Shown one piece after another: positions 1 through 12,366 of a stretch of DNA of 64,000 nucleotides. This DNA is from Motacilla alba alba (Eukaryota > Chordata > Aves > Passeriformes > Motacillidae): NCBI RefSeq assembly GCF_015832195.1, contig NC_052019.1, forward strand, positions 2,713,685 through 2,777,684, read 5' to 3'. The translations under genes were made by a program, and so were the position numbers. How positions within the stretch are numbered: the stretch's first letter is position 1; each line of letters starts with the position of its first letter. The notes under the pieces were generated by a model. That model saw nothing but the letters and a program-made list of their open reading frames with translations. It did not search any database and was not told where the DNA came from.

Positions 1-299
1 AGGAACAATAATTCATGCAAATCCCTGCTCCAAGCAAATTCCACAGCAGTGCATCTTATCACAAGCCAAACAAAAAGCAGGAATAGGCTGGAGAACGGTA
101 AAGCCGCCTTCAAAGAATTTGCTCTTGTTGCAGCTTGAACTTCCCCCTCTCCTTCCAACAACTCTCTGCCGACACCAAAAACCAAGCAGCCATTAACTGA
201 ACCCATTAGTCAGAAGTGAAAACCCAAATTGTGAGAGGAAGCAAAGCCTCTGTTCCAGTGGATATTTGGGAGTCTCTGTGGTGACCCTCTTTGCTTCAG

Positions 300-384
300 G
301 AAGAGGAGGCAGAGACCAGCAGTGACCATCTCACCCTCCTGACGATGCCTCCGAGCACAACCACCAAGCAAGGCAAGAATTCAG
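300..384 (+). other. Exon-like segment, gene unknown
   Basis: A polypyrimidine tract with acceptor (ccctctttgcttcag) ends at 299. The next 85 nt are open in one frame (28 codons, EEEAETSSDHLTLL.. to ..TTTKQGKNS) and meet a donor-like CAG/GTATAA. The composition looks coding, but I do not recognise the peptide and see no neighbouring exon. It may be chance or a non-coding RNA exon. Confidence 0.22.
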
Positions 385-385
385 G

Positions 386-2744
386 TATAAAAGCAGCACA
401 AAAACTACTTATAAATCCATTTAACTCTGCTCGCATTTGTATTTTCTTCTCCAAGTTTGTACAGCAATTTACTGCTTTTAAATCAGGGATTTTCCTCTGT
501 TTCATCCATCAAGAACTGAGCACTCTCTTGCCACATTTGGAGACAGACCAGCTTTCCACAGACGCTCAAGATGATGAAAATAAACGAATAAAATATATCT
601 TTAGTTCAAGTTTTCTTCTTTTTTTTCCTGAGATTGCAAGTTAGAACCTGAATTCCAACCCAACCACTGGGTTTCAGCAGAACAAAAAAATCCCTGTGCT
701 GAGCGCTCTCAAATAAGAGTCATGTCCCTTCCAACTCTGCACCAACAGAGACCTTATTATCCTTTGGGGGAGGAAGTCAGATTTTTTCCACTTAGTTACG
801 TTCCCAGGTAGTTCTTAAATAAGATTTCCCTTCCATCTGTGTTTAAAGGGACACTTTAGCACAAGTTATTGCTTGGCCATAGAGCCATGGCTGTGTACTG
901 AACCCCAAAATAGAGTGATGGCCACTGGCCAGCATAATTTTATTTCAAGGATAGGACAAATGAGAAGATGCCAAAATTAACAGCTCCTCTTCCTACCTTA
1001 ATTATCATCAGTCAATCGTCCACCTGCACGTCATTAGGAGCCCATAAAGGTTCTTCCAGTGCTGCCCCCTGGAAACAAACAAACAAAAAAAGCTTTTAGA
1101 ACCAAAGAAGACAAACACAGCAACAACTTAGGGAAACAGCATTTTTACTGCTGCCAGCAAGGCAATTCCACTCCATTTCACCAGATGCAAAATGCAATTT
1201 TTTTATTATTGCTCAAGCTATGGACACATTCGAAAAAATGAAAATAACTTTTAAGTACAGAAAGAAAAATTGGGAGTTTCAGGGTTAAAAGCGCTTTTGG
1301 GAAGAGGTGGCAGGAGGGAATTACAGAGCAGCAGCAGTTACAGAGAAAGGGACTCTGATATTCCCAGATGCACTGCTGTTTGGGAAAAGCAAATAAAGCG
1401 TAGGAGGGTCCAGAGCTAGAGGAAATAGATAATTGCTATTGTAGTGAGGGCTCTTCTGAGGGTGTATTTCCCCAGACAAAAGTAGTTTGGGCATTGGGAA
1501 AAGCAGTTCTGTGTGCTCATTTACTCCCGCCCCAAGGGAAAGGGACAGAAAGCCACATGGAGGTCACCGGGATTTCTGGTGGCCACATACCTGTGGAACA
1601 GCCACCAGCAACTTCCCCAAGCCCAAACCTCTCTGGATACAGACTCTGGCTGCAGGATCAAGTGTGATCCTATAAGGAACAGGCTGGAGACCTGCAGGGA
1701 TGGTTGTGATGTCCTCACACTTGCACAAACCACCTCCCTCCCCACCAGCTCCTGGGTTTGGGTTCCTGGCTCCATCAGCACAGCCACACCACAGGGGCTC
1801 ACAGTTTACCTGCCATGTCCACATTGCTCCTGGCTGTTCCCCACTTTCACAGGACCAGCCAAATTGTCTTCACTCCCTGCCTCTCAGTTCCCCTTCCTGA
1901 AATATTTTTTACCCACATCAGCTTTGAGGCAGCAGCAGGCTCCTTGCAGGATTCTGCAGAGCCAACCCCCAACTAATCCCATCATCTGGGCTGCTGCTAT
2001 AAAGCACAGAATTAGAGACCCGAGGCACTTGTAGATTTCGAGTTGAATACATTTAAACCAAATTAATTTATTTTTTTTTTTCCTATCGACATCTTTCCTG
2101 CCCAGCCTTGGGCAGGATGCGACCCAGCCATCTGCTCGGTCAGTGCCAGGAGCTGTGGAGCTCAGACATAATCCCTGGGTGATCTCCTCATTGTTTTCCA
2201 TCCTGCTCAAGTGTTGACTCGAGCACTTGTTCAATTAGACAAGCCTCAGCACTGCAATCAGATGGGCGCACGGGGCTGATTTTCTGCCTCCGCAGAGAAG
2301 AAAAAAATCTGATTTAGTCGAGTGTCATAGAACTGGGAGCTTCAAAGCAATGAGACCTGGAGATCACGTCTGCTCTGAAGTCTGCCAGAATTGCTGCTTA
2401 ACCCGAGCAGACCACCAGCAACTTCCATTGTAAGAGAAGCAGTGAGACAGAGCAGATTAAAAGACATTGGATCTGTCAGGGAGGTGGAGAGCTGGGTTAT
2501 TTTCCTGATACTTCTTTTTTAAGGGAATTGGAGAACAGCTGAGGCATCTGCTTTCTCTTGGCTCTGGCTCTAAATGAGTGACCCCAGATGTGCCAGACTC
2601 GTTGGTATTCCCACACACCACTTGCATTTTCTTCCTTTTGAGCCAGCGTTTCCCAACACCTCCCACGAGAGCTGCTGTCCTGGGGCAGAGGGGTCTGAGG
2701 GCTACAAGAATTCAGTCCAGCTTTCAGCCTGTCCTCTAATCCTT
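386..2744. other. No gene seen
   Basis: This is unique-looking sequence with scattered short ORFs without splice support. No repeat is identifiable. Confidence 0.5.
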
Positions 2745-2901
2745 TGGTTAGCTCCACGCATTTAAACAAAGCAGTAAATTTTATGGGATCGAGTCAGGAA
2801 GTTGGCATAAGCAAATGCGCTGTCAATATTTTCATGGCCAATTTATTCCTTCATTCACAAGGCTGACAGATTCCAAACACAGCTTTGGATGGTGCTAAGT
2901 G
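2745..2901 (+). repeat. Copy 1 of a 157-bp direct duplication
   Basis: It aligns without gaps to 4483-4639. I count about 16 differences in 157 bp, all but one transitions. The copy is followed at once by the 3' tip of a minus-oriented CR1. The unit is not a repeat family I recognise. Confidence 0.9.
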
Positions 2902-2908
2902 AAAGGGA

Positions 2909-3280
2909 ATCGCAGAATTATGGAATGGTTTGGGTTGGAAGTGACCTGTGGAGATGGCCAAGTGTCGCTGCCATGTGCAGGGACACCTTCCACTACTCCA
3001 GGTTGCTCCAAACCTGTCCAGCCTGCCTCTGGACATTTCCCAGGGATGGGAAGTCCATAATCTCTCTGTGCCAGGGTCTGATCACCCTCACAGCCAAGGA
3101 TTTCCTCCTAACATCCCATCTAAATCTACTCTCCTACAGCTCAAGCTCATTCCCCCTCATCCCATCACTCCATGCTCTTGTCCAAAGTCCCTCTCCAGCT
3201 CTGTTTTGGCCTCTCTAGGTGCTGGAAGGTCTCCCCAAACCCTCCTCTTCTCCAGCTCCCCTGCTGCTACTCCCATGATC
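2909..3280 (-). mobile_element. CR1 LINE 3' fragment
   Basis: It starts at the plus-strand side with 'gaattatggaatggtttggg', then has 'gcagggacaccttccactac' and 'aaagtccctctccagctctg'. Together these are the reverse of a CR1 3' end of about 370 bp, truncated at its 5' end. Confidence 0.9.
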
Positions 3281-4230
3281 TGAGAGTTCAAAGGGAATCG
3301 GCAATGAAGCCGAGTTTTCCCCAAGCTCCTTGCAAGACAAGGACACCACCTCCTGAAAGAGGAGTGCACGCTGGGAGAGAACAAAAACCAGCAAATGCAA
3401 AGGCACAACGAACACAAGAGAGCTCATAAACGCCGACGGCACGTGTGTGAAGGGGGTGTAGAGCTGGCTGTGCCTTCAGATGGCTGTACAAAGGGATCAG
3501 TGGCAGGAGCAGAGGGCAATTTGCGATTTGTGTGAGTTGCAGTGAGTCACAGCCCTCACTCCCTGTGACAGGTACGGAGCACGGCGAGGCACTCGAGTAT
3601 GAGTGAAAACATCTCATGCTGTACGCACTCACAGGAGCCTCTTACATCCACATCTGTTCTTAGAAATTACTCACTGGCCTCAGAAACCGGTTTCTGTGCA
3701 GAGAGGAAGTGTGACTGCCAAGGAGCAAGTGTGGCACAGGGCTGGGAGTGTCCCACATTTGGCTCCTGCAGCCCCACACAATCCTTTCCACTCCTCTGCC
3801 TTTTCCTGACCCCACCGAGCCATGATGTGCCAGCAGTGTAATCCTCTTGCCAGATAATCCTCCCAAAAAGCTGCATCAGGAGGACATGGTGCCATCAGAG
3901 TGTGGAAAGCCATCCCTGCAACCCACTGACCTCAGGAATACCATAATAATTCATAATTATTATTTGTATCCCATTTGTATGTATTTGGATGAAAGCAATT
4001 TAACCTGCTGTTACACCACACCAACGGCAAGGAACACATGCCAGATACAGGAAGGAATATTCATTTTCTACCACTAAAACTCAGTTTTCTAATCCTGGCA
4101 ACACTGGGAAATCTAACCCTGACCTGATCCAGGTATTTCTGACAATGCTGTTACACCAAGTTGATCCAGAAAGAGATTCCAGTTATGAAAAAGACCATTG
4201 GACTCAGGGTCAAGTGTCTTCCAGGATGGT
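3281..4230. other. No gene seen
   Basis: No repeat or coding exon is recognised. The right half is AT-rich with 'ataataattcataattatta' near 3943. Confidence 0.5.
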
Positions 4231-4383
4231 TAGAATCATGGAATATCCTGAGTTGGAAGGAACCCATCAGAATCACCAAGTCCAACTCCTAGCCCTGTGC
4301 AGAACACCCCAAGGATCCCACCCCGTGCCTGAGAGCATTGTCCACAAACTTCTCCAACTCAGACAGGCTTGGTGCTGTGACCA
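4231..4383 (-). mobile_element. CR1 fragment of the 'cctgagttggaagg' subfamily
   Basis: 'catggaatatcctgagttgg', then 'agtccaactcctagccctgt' and 'ggcttggtgctgtgacca', mark a second CR1 3'-end type, reverse oriented. Confidence 0.85.
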
Positions 4384-4385
4384 GC

Positions 4386-4482
4386 TTGTCCTGGTTTTGG
4401 CTGGGAGAGAGCTAATTTTTGGGATAGAGTTCATTGTCTTCCCAGGAGCTGGTACAGTGTTTGGGATTTGGGATAGGAGTAT
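4386..4482 (+). mobile_element. Fragment of an avian endogenous retrovirus LTR
   Basis: 'gtcctggttttggctgggagag' (first 20 bases diagnostic), then 'atagagttcattgtcttccc' and 'gagctggtacagtg', match the block found in common passerine-type ERV LTRs. Only about 97 bp survive. No retroviral coding sequence is nearby. Confidence 0.65.
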
Positions 4483-4639
4483 TGGTTAGCTCTGTACATT
4501 GGAACAAAGTGGTAAATTCCATGGGATCGAGTCAGGAAGTTGGCATAAGCAAATGTGCTGTCAATATTTTCATGGTCAGTTTATTCCTCCATTCACAAAG
4601 CTGACAGATTCCAAGCACAGCTTTGGATGGTGCTAAGTG
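4483..4639 (+). repeat. Copy 2 of a 157-bp direct duplication
   Basis: It aligns without gaps to 2745-2901. Homology runs on a short way into 'aatcccagaatt', which resembles the CR1 3' tip that follows copy 1. The left edge abuts an LTR fragment. Confidence 0.9.
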
Positions 4640-4694
4640 CAGGAAAATCCCAGAATTTCACAGGTGATGGAGACCATGACAGATTAACAGGAAC

Positions 4695-4745
4695 AAGATG
4701 ATCTTTAAGATCCCTTCCAACCCAAACCAGTTTGTGATTCTATGG
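4695..4745 (+). mobile_element. CR1 3' tip
   Basis: 'gatgatctttaagatccctt' and 'ccaacccaaaccag', ending tgattctatg, mark a CR1 tail of only about 50 bp. Confidence 0.8.
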
Positions 4746-6709
4746 AAGAAAATCACCTGTTTCTTTTATTAAAATGGGGACTACAAGTTTACAGTCTGAG
4801 AGGGGTTTTTTGGAAGAACCCTGCTGAGAAAATGCTCTGGGAATTCAGATGACGACAGCAGTTTTGTTATTTGGGAATATTAATAGCATAAAATGTTACA
4901 CACAAAAATGCTCAAGATCGGGGTTGGCAAAGGTAGCCCACAGTTCCTGAGTCCTCCATCCCTTATTAAAAGAATTAAAATAACAGGAAGGCAGGTATTA
5001 TTTGTTGGCTAGACAGCCCCAAATCCCATTGCCTGTTAATCCACCTGAAACCCAAGTGTATCAAGGCAAATTAAAGCTGCCTTTAATCCATGCAAATCTC
5101 AGCCCAGGAATCCTTTATTCTCTTGCCTCCTGCCATGAGTTTAGCCCTGCCCTGCACCCCATTCATGCTGCCAGGGCAAAACAACACAAAGCTCCATATT
5201 TTAGTAATAGAAAGAGGGAATTTTTGGGCCTTTCACGCATTTTGGGATTGGGAAGCTTTGTGCTTCATTGGCTGGGTGAGACCAAACCCTGTTCCACCTG
5301 TGCTTGGTTTAATCATATGTATCGACACACATAAATTAGGGCAATTTGTGCATAAATTAGGCAGCATCATTATGCTAATTGGGCTGCTATGATTGTGCTG
5401 AGAGTGTTTGCAATCTGCCACAGTCCTCTGGGACAGCGCTGCGAGGGAGCTGCTGCCTCTGAAAAGGCTGGAGCTCCTCTGGGATCCTGCTGGGGCAGGC
5501 ACAGCCCCACAGGAAGCCAAAACAAGAAGAGAGGGGGTGAGGAGAGCTGGTGGGATCTGCTTCCTCTGGAATGCTGGTTTCTGTTCTCTGGTTCCTAAAT
5601 ATCACATCCTAAACTCCCCCTGATGCACGAAACAGGTGGAGTTATAGGTGGCTGCAGAGAGAGGCTGCTGGAAAAACAACCCTCTGAGGTGTGTGTAAAC
5701 CAAATAAAGAGCAGGAGACCCAAATTCCTGGCACTCTGCTGTATCAAATTTATGTGAAGAAACAAGTCATCCTCATAAAAACCAGAGCCACTCCACTGCA
5801 CCTCTTCTAATTCCACCTGAATTGCAACAGAGGTAGTAATGGGATCAGGGAGGTATCATAAGAGTAACCTGATGATCCCTGTCTTAAAAGAAAAAAAAAA
5901 AATCCTAAATCTTTCCAATTGAATGAGCAAGGATAAGGGGAGGAACAAATGAACTGCAAGGTGACTGCTTTTCCTTCTGGAATTGTAGAACATCCAGAAC
6001 TCAGGGGAACCCAAAAGGATCCTCCTTGCCCTGCACAGAACACCCCAAAAATCACAGCAGAGACCTGGTTAAATCATTAAATCACCATACACAGGTAAGT
6101 CTACCTTCATAGGTAACTATGAAGGGATTTTTATTAAGACCTTCAGGGGCTTTTACCAAAACATGGATTTCTTTAGCTATTCCACAGGTATCCTGCACCC
6201 TGCAGGGCTGTGGTTGGTGTCCCTGTCCAGAGAGGGGCTCTGCTGCTGCTGGTGATGCTCAGCTCCAGCTCCAGGGGCTGGTGTTGCACCACATCTCCCT
6301 CCTCCTTATGGACACTAGGGGATGCTCCCAAAGTCATCCAGTTCTCCTTCTAAAACTGGTCACTAGTTTACCAAATGGGACCATTATGCTGAAAAATCCT
6401 CCCTGTGGGAATTGAGGTCTCTCCCTTCAGAGGGAATTTGAGGTTGGTTTGTTCTCCAGGATCCAGCCAGGAGTTTTTCCACTGACAGACGTGCTGGCAC
6501 TTTGCCTGGCTCAAAAACATACAGCAGAAGAGCAGCAAGCATTAAGCTACTACTACTAGAAGTGTTAAAAATCAACTTCGAGCAAACCATCTGGTAACTC
6601 TCACTGTGCCACAGGTGAGAGCAAACACAATACGCTCTGTACAGCACCAAAAATTCATCACTGCTCAGAGAAGAAGGGTGTGAAACACCAAACCAGCCCA
6701 GGGGAAACC
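4746..6709. other. No gene seen; possible CR1 scrap at 5985-6052
   Basis: This is mostly unique sequence. 'agaacatccagaactcaggg' and 'tgcacagaacaccccaaaaa' at 5985-6052 resemble an old reversed CR1. A short direct repeat of 'cataaattagg' occurs at about 5330 and 5351. Confidence 0.45.
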
Positions 6710-6842
6710 TGGAACAAGTTGCCCAGAGAAGCTGAGGCTGCCCCATCCTTGGAAGTGTCCAAGGACAGGGTGGACAGGGCTTGGAGCAGCCTGGGGTAGT
6801 GGAAGGTGTCCCTGCCCATGGCAGCGGGTGGAACTGAACAGT
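6710..6842 (+). mobile_element. CR1 3' fragment
   Basis: 'gttgcccagagaagctgagg', 'ggacagggcttggagcagcc' and 'aaggtgtccctgcccatggc' mark a CR1 3' end in forward orientation, with the last tail lost. Confidence 0.88.
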
Positions 6843-8004
6843 TTTCAATAAAGGTGGAAGGATGAAACACTAAAAGAGCAGAGGCACATGGGAACTGGGA
6901 GATGCTCCATAGCCAGCTGGAGCAGGGAGCAGAACTGAGTTGTTTCAGCTGCAGGGACAAAGGAATTAGAGAGATACAAAGGGGAAAAAAATCTGTAGCC
7001 AGCTTCCTTCTGCTCTTCTGCTGCTCCCCTTGAGCATGAGCAGCTGGATGGTGGCTTTTCACCCCCATCTTTAAGCAGAACCTTCTCTAAGTAGTTTAGC
7101 AGTGAAAGCAAACTCATCTCTCCCTCCTTGTGATGGAATATGGATACTGGCATGGGCCAACATCAGCATCCTAACACCCAGTAATTCCCAAGCCCCTCTG
7201 AACACCCAGCATCTTATCAAAACAACAGCTTTAAAACCTCTTCTCTGCACTCTTTGGTGATAATTAGTTTTAGTCTGTGACCAGCAGATCAGTTTAGGAT
7301 TGCAACTAAGCCAAAGGGATATGCAAAGGTTTTGTGCAAAGCCTCTCCACACCAAATCAAGCTCAAAAAAGGGAAAGACAAAACACGAGCTGGCTGCACC
7401 AGCAGCTCCAACAGTTTCTGCTGCTCAGAAGGGAACACAGCAAGATTTAATAAACAAGCTCAATAAAGTTATTCTTCCCTGTTTTATTTCCCCTTAAAGC
7501 ATCAGCCCAATTTGGTTTTGTTGCCATCACAAACAGCTCCTTTAATCGTTCCTGACGGGAGCACAACGCGGGGCCCCGGCGCGCAAAGCTCCCCCTGCCC
7601 CTGCCAGCTCCCAGTTAATGGAGCTGCTCTGCCTCACCACAGCAATTCCTGTAATTCAAGTCTGGCAAACAATTCCTAGGCTGAAAATGGGACAGCATCC
7701 AGTCGTTATCTCCTTTCTTGTAGAAAAAGAACTAAAGGAAAAAAAAAAAATCCAGCGTTATTTACTCTACCTGCCTGTTTGCCGTGCTGGCAGTGCCACC
7801 ACGCAGGTGTGACAGCAACAAATGCAGGCAGCTCTCACAGTTTTGCCTGTTGATGTCTCTGCTTTCATCCCAGCAAACAGCCTGTCAGAGCTAAGGGAGC
7901 AGCTGAGAGCAAGGAAAGCATCCAGCTCTCTCCTGACAGCTGAACAAGCCAGCAGTTTTCAGGAGGAAAAGCTTTCCTACGCTTCTGAGCCATGACAAAT
8001 CCTT
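6843..8004. other. No gene seen; small GC-rich pocket at 7560-7600
   Basis: Sequence is unique apart from a short CpG cluster (acgcggggccccggcgcgca) that stands out from its AT-rich setting. No exon with splice sites is recognised. Confidence 0.45.
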
Positions 8005-8068
8005 CCAGAGGTGATCTTAAAAGTCTTTTCCAACCTTAATGGTTCTATAATTCTAATATTCTGTAATC
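8005..8068 (+). mobile_element. CR1 3' tip
   Basis: 'gtgatcttaaaagtcttttc' and 'caaccttaatggttctataa', followed by degenerate ATTCTATG-type repeats, are a CR1 tail. Confidence 0.8.
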
Positions 8069-8857
8069 CTCATAGAATTAATGTTGGTCCTGGTCCTTCT
8101 GTGTAGCCTCACTGGTGTTTCTAACCTCATTCATCTGTACCAATCCACCCTAGGATTTCCATCTCCAAAAAAAAATATTAACAACCAAAAACCCATCAGT
8201 TTTCTTGCAGACACATTAATTGTAGACCAATCCCACCCTGGTGCAGAACACCAGCCCCTGGGCAAGCTCAGGAACTGTGCACAAATGGAGGTGAAAGGCT
8301 TTTGTTTGAATGGCTTTGCTCACCAGGACACACCTGATAAGAGCCTGCAGCAAGGCCACACCCCGAGATAAAGCCGGGCTGAGTCTCCCAAAGGCAGCTC
8401 TGCATCCCGGGCAAGGGCTGGGAAACAAACACCCAAAGAAAACACTCTGTGTGTAACAGCACCATTTCCCTTGGCAAAGCTCTCTGCTTTCCTTTCCTCG
8501 CCCTCTCTGGGTGCACAGAGGAACCATTCCCTGGCATTTTCTGAGCTACAGTCCAGGTCTTCCCCTGTGGATGGGATGAAGGCTGATGGCTGATCCCAGA
8601 GCAGGAGCACCCCAAGATCTCCTGGTGCCTGTAAAATTTACCCCTTGCTGGTTCTTAGATTGGAATGTGCAAAGAGACGGGGCAAAGCTGTTTGAAAAGA
8701 GGCATCCTTTACAAAATAAAGTGATGAGGCTAGGAAAAGAAATCCTGGGATGCAGAGGTTGACACTGGCTTTATGAGCCAGGCTCTGGGGAGCCAGTGGA
8801 TGCACAACTGTACGAGAGGCTTTGATGAGTGAAGATCTGACAGTCAAACACTGGCAT
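8069..8857. other. No gene seen
   Basis: No repeat or supported exon is visible. Confidence 0.5.
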
Positions 8858-9215
8858 GCAGAATTATGGAATGGTTTGAGTTGGAAGGAACCTTAAAGAT
8901 ATCCAGTTCCACCCCTTGCCATGGGCAGGGACACTTCCCACTGTCCCAGGTTGCTCCACAGCTTCTCTGGGCAACTTGTGCCAGGGCTTCAGCACCCTCA
9001 GAGTAAAGTACTTCTCCCCAATATCCAGTCTAAGCCCACTCTCTGTCAGTGCAAAGATCATTCCCCCTGTGCTGTCACTCCAGGCCCTTGCCCAAAGTCC
9101 CTCTCCAGCTCTCCTGGAGCCTCTTCAGGCACTGGAAGGTGCTGGAAGATCTCCCCTGAGCCTTCACTTCTCTGGGCTGACCAACCCCAGCTCTCCCAGC
9201 CTGTTTCCACAGGAA
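8858..9215 (-). mobile_element. CR1 3' fragment
   Basis: It opens with 'gaattatggaatggtttgag' and 'ttgccatgggcagggacact', and continues to 'gaccaaccccagctctccca'. This is a reversed CR1 of about 360 bp. Confidence 0.9.
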
Positions 9216-9740
9216 CCCTGAGCCATATGGATGTAAGCAGATGCACAAACAAGCTGTGACCTTACCTGGGCACACCTTGGGAGGGCACCTGGGTCTTCCT
9301 GAGCTCTCACTGGGGCCACTGGAGCTGCCCAACGTATCCCACGCAGGGCAACGTGCAGCCTAGTCACTGAGGTCTCATTTCTAAGCAAAACATTTGCAAC
9401 CTTTCTATTCCTCTTCCTCTTTTGACTTCCTTAATGAATAAACAAAAGTCTGAAGGGGGGAAAAAAAACCCACTGGCACGACCAGTTGTCCTCTGCACAG
9501 CCCGGGTTTGCTGGGAGCAGCTGGGAAGGGGGAATGGACACGAGGTTTTGAGCAGTGCACTGGGGGCAGAACCTCACAAAATGCTTCAAGGGCAACTTCT
9601 GCTGATGGCTCAGAGCTGGTTTCATTTTTGGGAAGGTGTCTTAATCTGACACACACCGTGAACAGAGCAGGTGGGACACACACCAAGAGCTTGCAAGAGG
9701 CTGTGCTGTGTCCTGTGCATTCTGGGAGTGAATGAATGCA
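9216..9740. other. No gene seen
   Basis: No repeat or supported exon is visible. Confidence 0.5.
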
Positions 9741-9900
9741 GTGCAACAGGGTGCCCAGAGAAGCTGTGGCTGCCCATGGATCCCTGGAAATGTCCAAGGC
9801 CATTCCAAACCTTGATGGACAGGGCTTGGAGCAACCTGGGAAAGTGGGAGGTATCTTCAAGGTCCTTCCAACACAAACCATTCCAGTATTCTATGATTCG
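9741..9900 (+). mobile_element. CR1 3' fragment
   Basis: 'gtgcccagagaagctgtggc' is followed by the CR1 core and a tail ending 'ccagtattctatgattc'. An internal rearrangement occurs near 'ggccattccaaaccttgatg'. Confidence 0.88.
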
Positions 9901-10904
9901 TGCTTCCCCGAAAGTTTGGGGAAATAAATCCCATATCCCATCATGTGTTTTGCTTGCCAAATTGTCAAATTCCAGAATTTCCCTGTCTCACCAAGGGACA
10001 CATGGGCCGTCCCTAACCCACATCCCACCTGTGTTGCCACTCCCTGCTCTGCTCACCAGGGCAAATCACTGTGATGGAAACATCCTTGTTCCTGCTGGGA
10101 GAGGTTTCAGTTGGGTTTTCCTGCCCATCATTCCACCAGATCCCAGCCCACAGCCTGCCAAGCCCCAGGCAGAGATTTATCCACTTGAAAGCAAGCAGGA
10201 TCTGATTTTAAGACACATCCACATAATGCAGGAGTCAAGTGGTGGTTTTGGCTGGGATTTTTTGCGTGTGAAGGAGTTGGGACAGGGATAGGGACATTCA
10301 GGGAATGACCATTCAGGAAGCAACCCAAGGATCAAGCTCCAGCAAGTTACAGCACTGGACAGCAACAGGATATTCTTCATTCCTCCCACAGATGGGTTTC
10401 TGAGCTGTGCATTTGAATACAAGATTGTTGTAGCCAGGATAGTGTGCCTCTCTCCTTCGGGACACAAGATCAGAGTTACAGCAGCTCAAAAAGCAACGGC
10501 TCCTTTCTGCCTGTCGCTGACACCTGGGCTCCTCAGAACCCTTTCTGGTGGCTCCTTTCTGAGGACGAGGTGTGTGCATCTCCAGATCTGTTATCAGCAC
10601 CGATCAGGACACCCCGTTACACACCCACACACCCCTGTGCACCTCAGCCCCATCCTGCTCCAGCTGAACCTCAAACAAACCCTCAGCAGATGATGATAGT
10701 GCAGAGTAAGGCTTTTAACAAAGCCAAACATGAGCAAAAAAAAAAACCCAAAAAAACCAAACCAGAGCAGCAGAGACCAAATGAAAATGGGTTTCACTTC
10801 TGCCACTGTCACTGCACTGCTTCAGTGTGCTCATGAAAGAGCTTCATAGCCAGACCTCTAAATTCATTGTCAAAGTGAATTTGTGAATAAAGCCACTCAA
10901 TTTT
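9901..10904. other. No gene seen
   Basis: Unique sequence with an A-rich stretch at 10736-10765. No supported exon. Confidence 0.5.
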
Positions 10905-11148
10905 ATAGAATCATAGAATTATTTAGGCTGGATATAAGAATATCAAGTTCAACCATTCCCCCAGCACTGCCAAGGCCAGCAGTGGTTGAACTAACCCCTG
11001 TCCCCAGGTGCCACACCCACACGGCTTTTAAATCTCTCCAGGTATGGGGACTCCACCACTGCCCTGGGCAGCTGTGCCAGGGCTGGACATCCTTTTCCAT
11101 GAAGAAATTTTCCCAATATCCAACCTGAACCTGGACACAACTTCCCCC
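10905..11148 (-). mobile_element. CR1 3' fragment
   Basis: 'tagaatcatagaattattta', 'ccccagcactgccaaggcca' and 'tttaaatctctccaggtatg' mark a reversed CR1 of the 'gcactgccaaggcc' subfamily. Confidence 0.9.
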
Positions 11149-12007
11149 ACACGTGACAGGGGTGTCCCTGTGGTAACTCCAGAGGGAAGGGATGGACACT
11201 CTGCAGGACCAGGCTCTTCTCTGCTGCGGATTGCTCAGCACTTTGCACCAAACAATCATGTTGGCTCTGTGGTAGCCTTTAGGCTGGATGAAATCCAGGG
11301 TTTTGACAATCCCCCTGCCCCACAAACACCACTGAAGTCTGTGGGGACTCTGCAGACATAAGGATCAGGAGAAGTGGGGCACAAACCCTCATGTGCATCA
11401 GGTCTGGAAGCATTAAGGGTGTTGTTACAATACAAAGGGGCTACAGGGCAAACTTCTCCAGCTGCAGCCCTGGAGGAGCCACCTTCTGGTCTACTCCATC
11501 CAGATTCTCAAAACCAGCAGAAGATCCAGGACTTGATTTTCTTCCTGCCAGAGGTTTTGATGGGTTTTTTTGGGGGATGCAGTGGACAGCAGGACTAAAC
11601 CCACAGGACTCATCACACTGGCAGCAGGATCCTTCCAACTCTGCACAGGGAGTCCTACCACGGGAATTGTGTAACCTTTGGACATTCTGGAGATGGAAAG
11701 TGGAGCCAAAAGTCATGGATGAGACCTCCTCATGGATGGAAAAGCTCTGCCAGAGCTGTGGTGGCAGGTGTTGTGTGCAGCTGTGGAGCTTCCCTTTAAT
11801 CCATCACAGTGATCTCCTGCAGGCTTCAGGCCACCACAGGTCTTGGTTCCCTTTGGGGGTTTCAGTTTTGTTTCACCAGTAAAGACCCTACTCCAGCAAT
11901 AAATTTTTTGCTTTTCTGGAAGTCTGCCCATAACTCTGTATTCTTTGTTTAAAGTACAAAATATTGCTTTAAAAAGTTTAGTTGTTTTGTTTGTTTGTTT
12001 TTGTTTT

Positions 12008-12008
<1 letters not shown>
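11149..12008. other. No gene seen
   Basis: No repeat is recognised except the TTTG run entering the T homopolymer. Confidence 0.5.

Positions 12009-12067
<59 letters not shown>
12009..12067. repeat. T homopolymer of 59 bp with (TTTG) flanks
   Basis: An uninterrupted run of 59 T follows TTTG repeats from about 11985 and is followed by further T-runs broken by single G to 12091. The length in the real genome is uncertain because such runs are hard to sequence. Confidence 0.95.
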
Positions 12068-12068
<1 letters not shown>

Positions 12069-12300
12069 TTTTTTGTTGTTTTTTTTTTTTTAATTAAATT
12101 TAAACCCACACATTTTTAGTTCAAATTTGCCCAGGTCCTTCCCTCAAGTGAAAGCCAAACGTCCAGCCAGGACTCTGCCTTCCCACACAGATATTCTGTC
12201 CTACCTTAGCTACTAGGCCTTCTTGGAGATTATTAATTACCTAAACATTAAAAAAATAATTAACAGTGAAGGCGCCAAGTACTCAGGCCCCCAACAACCC

Positions 12301-12366
12301 AGAATCACAGAATGGTTTGGGTTGGAAGGGACCTTAAAGACCATCCTAGCTGCCACCATTCCCATC
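12301..12366 (-). mobile_element. CR1 3' tip
   Basis: 'agaatcacagaatggtttgg' then 'gttggaagggaccttaaaga' is a reversed CR1 tip of about 65 bp. Confidence 0.82.
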
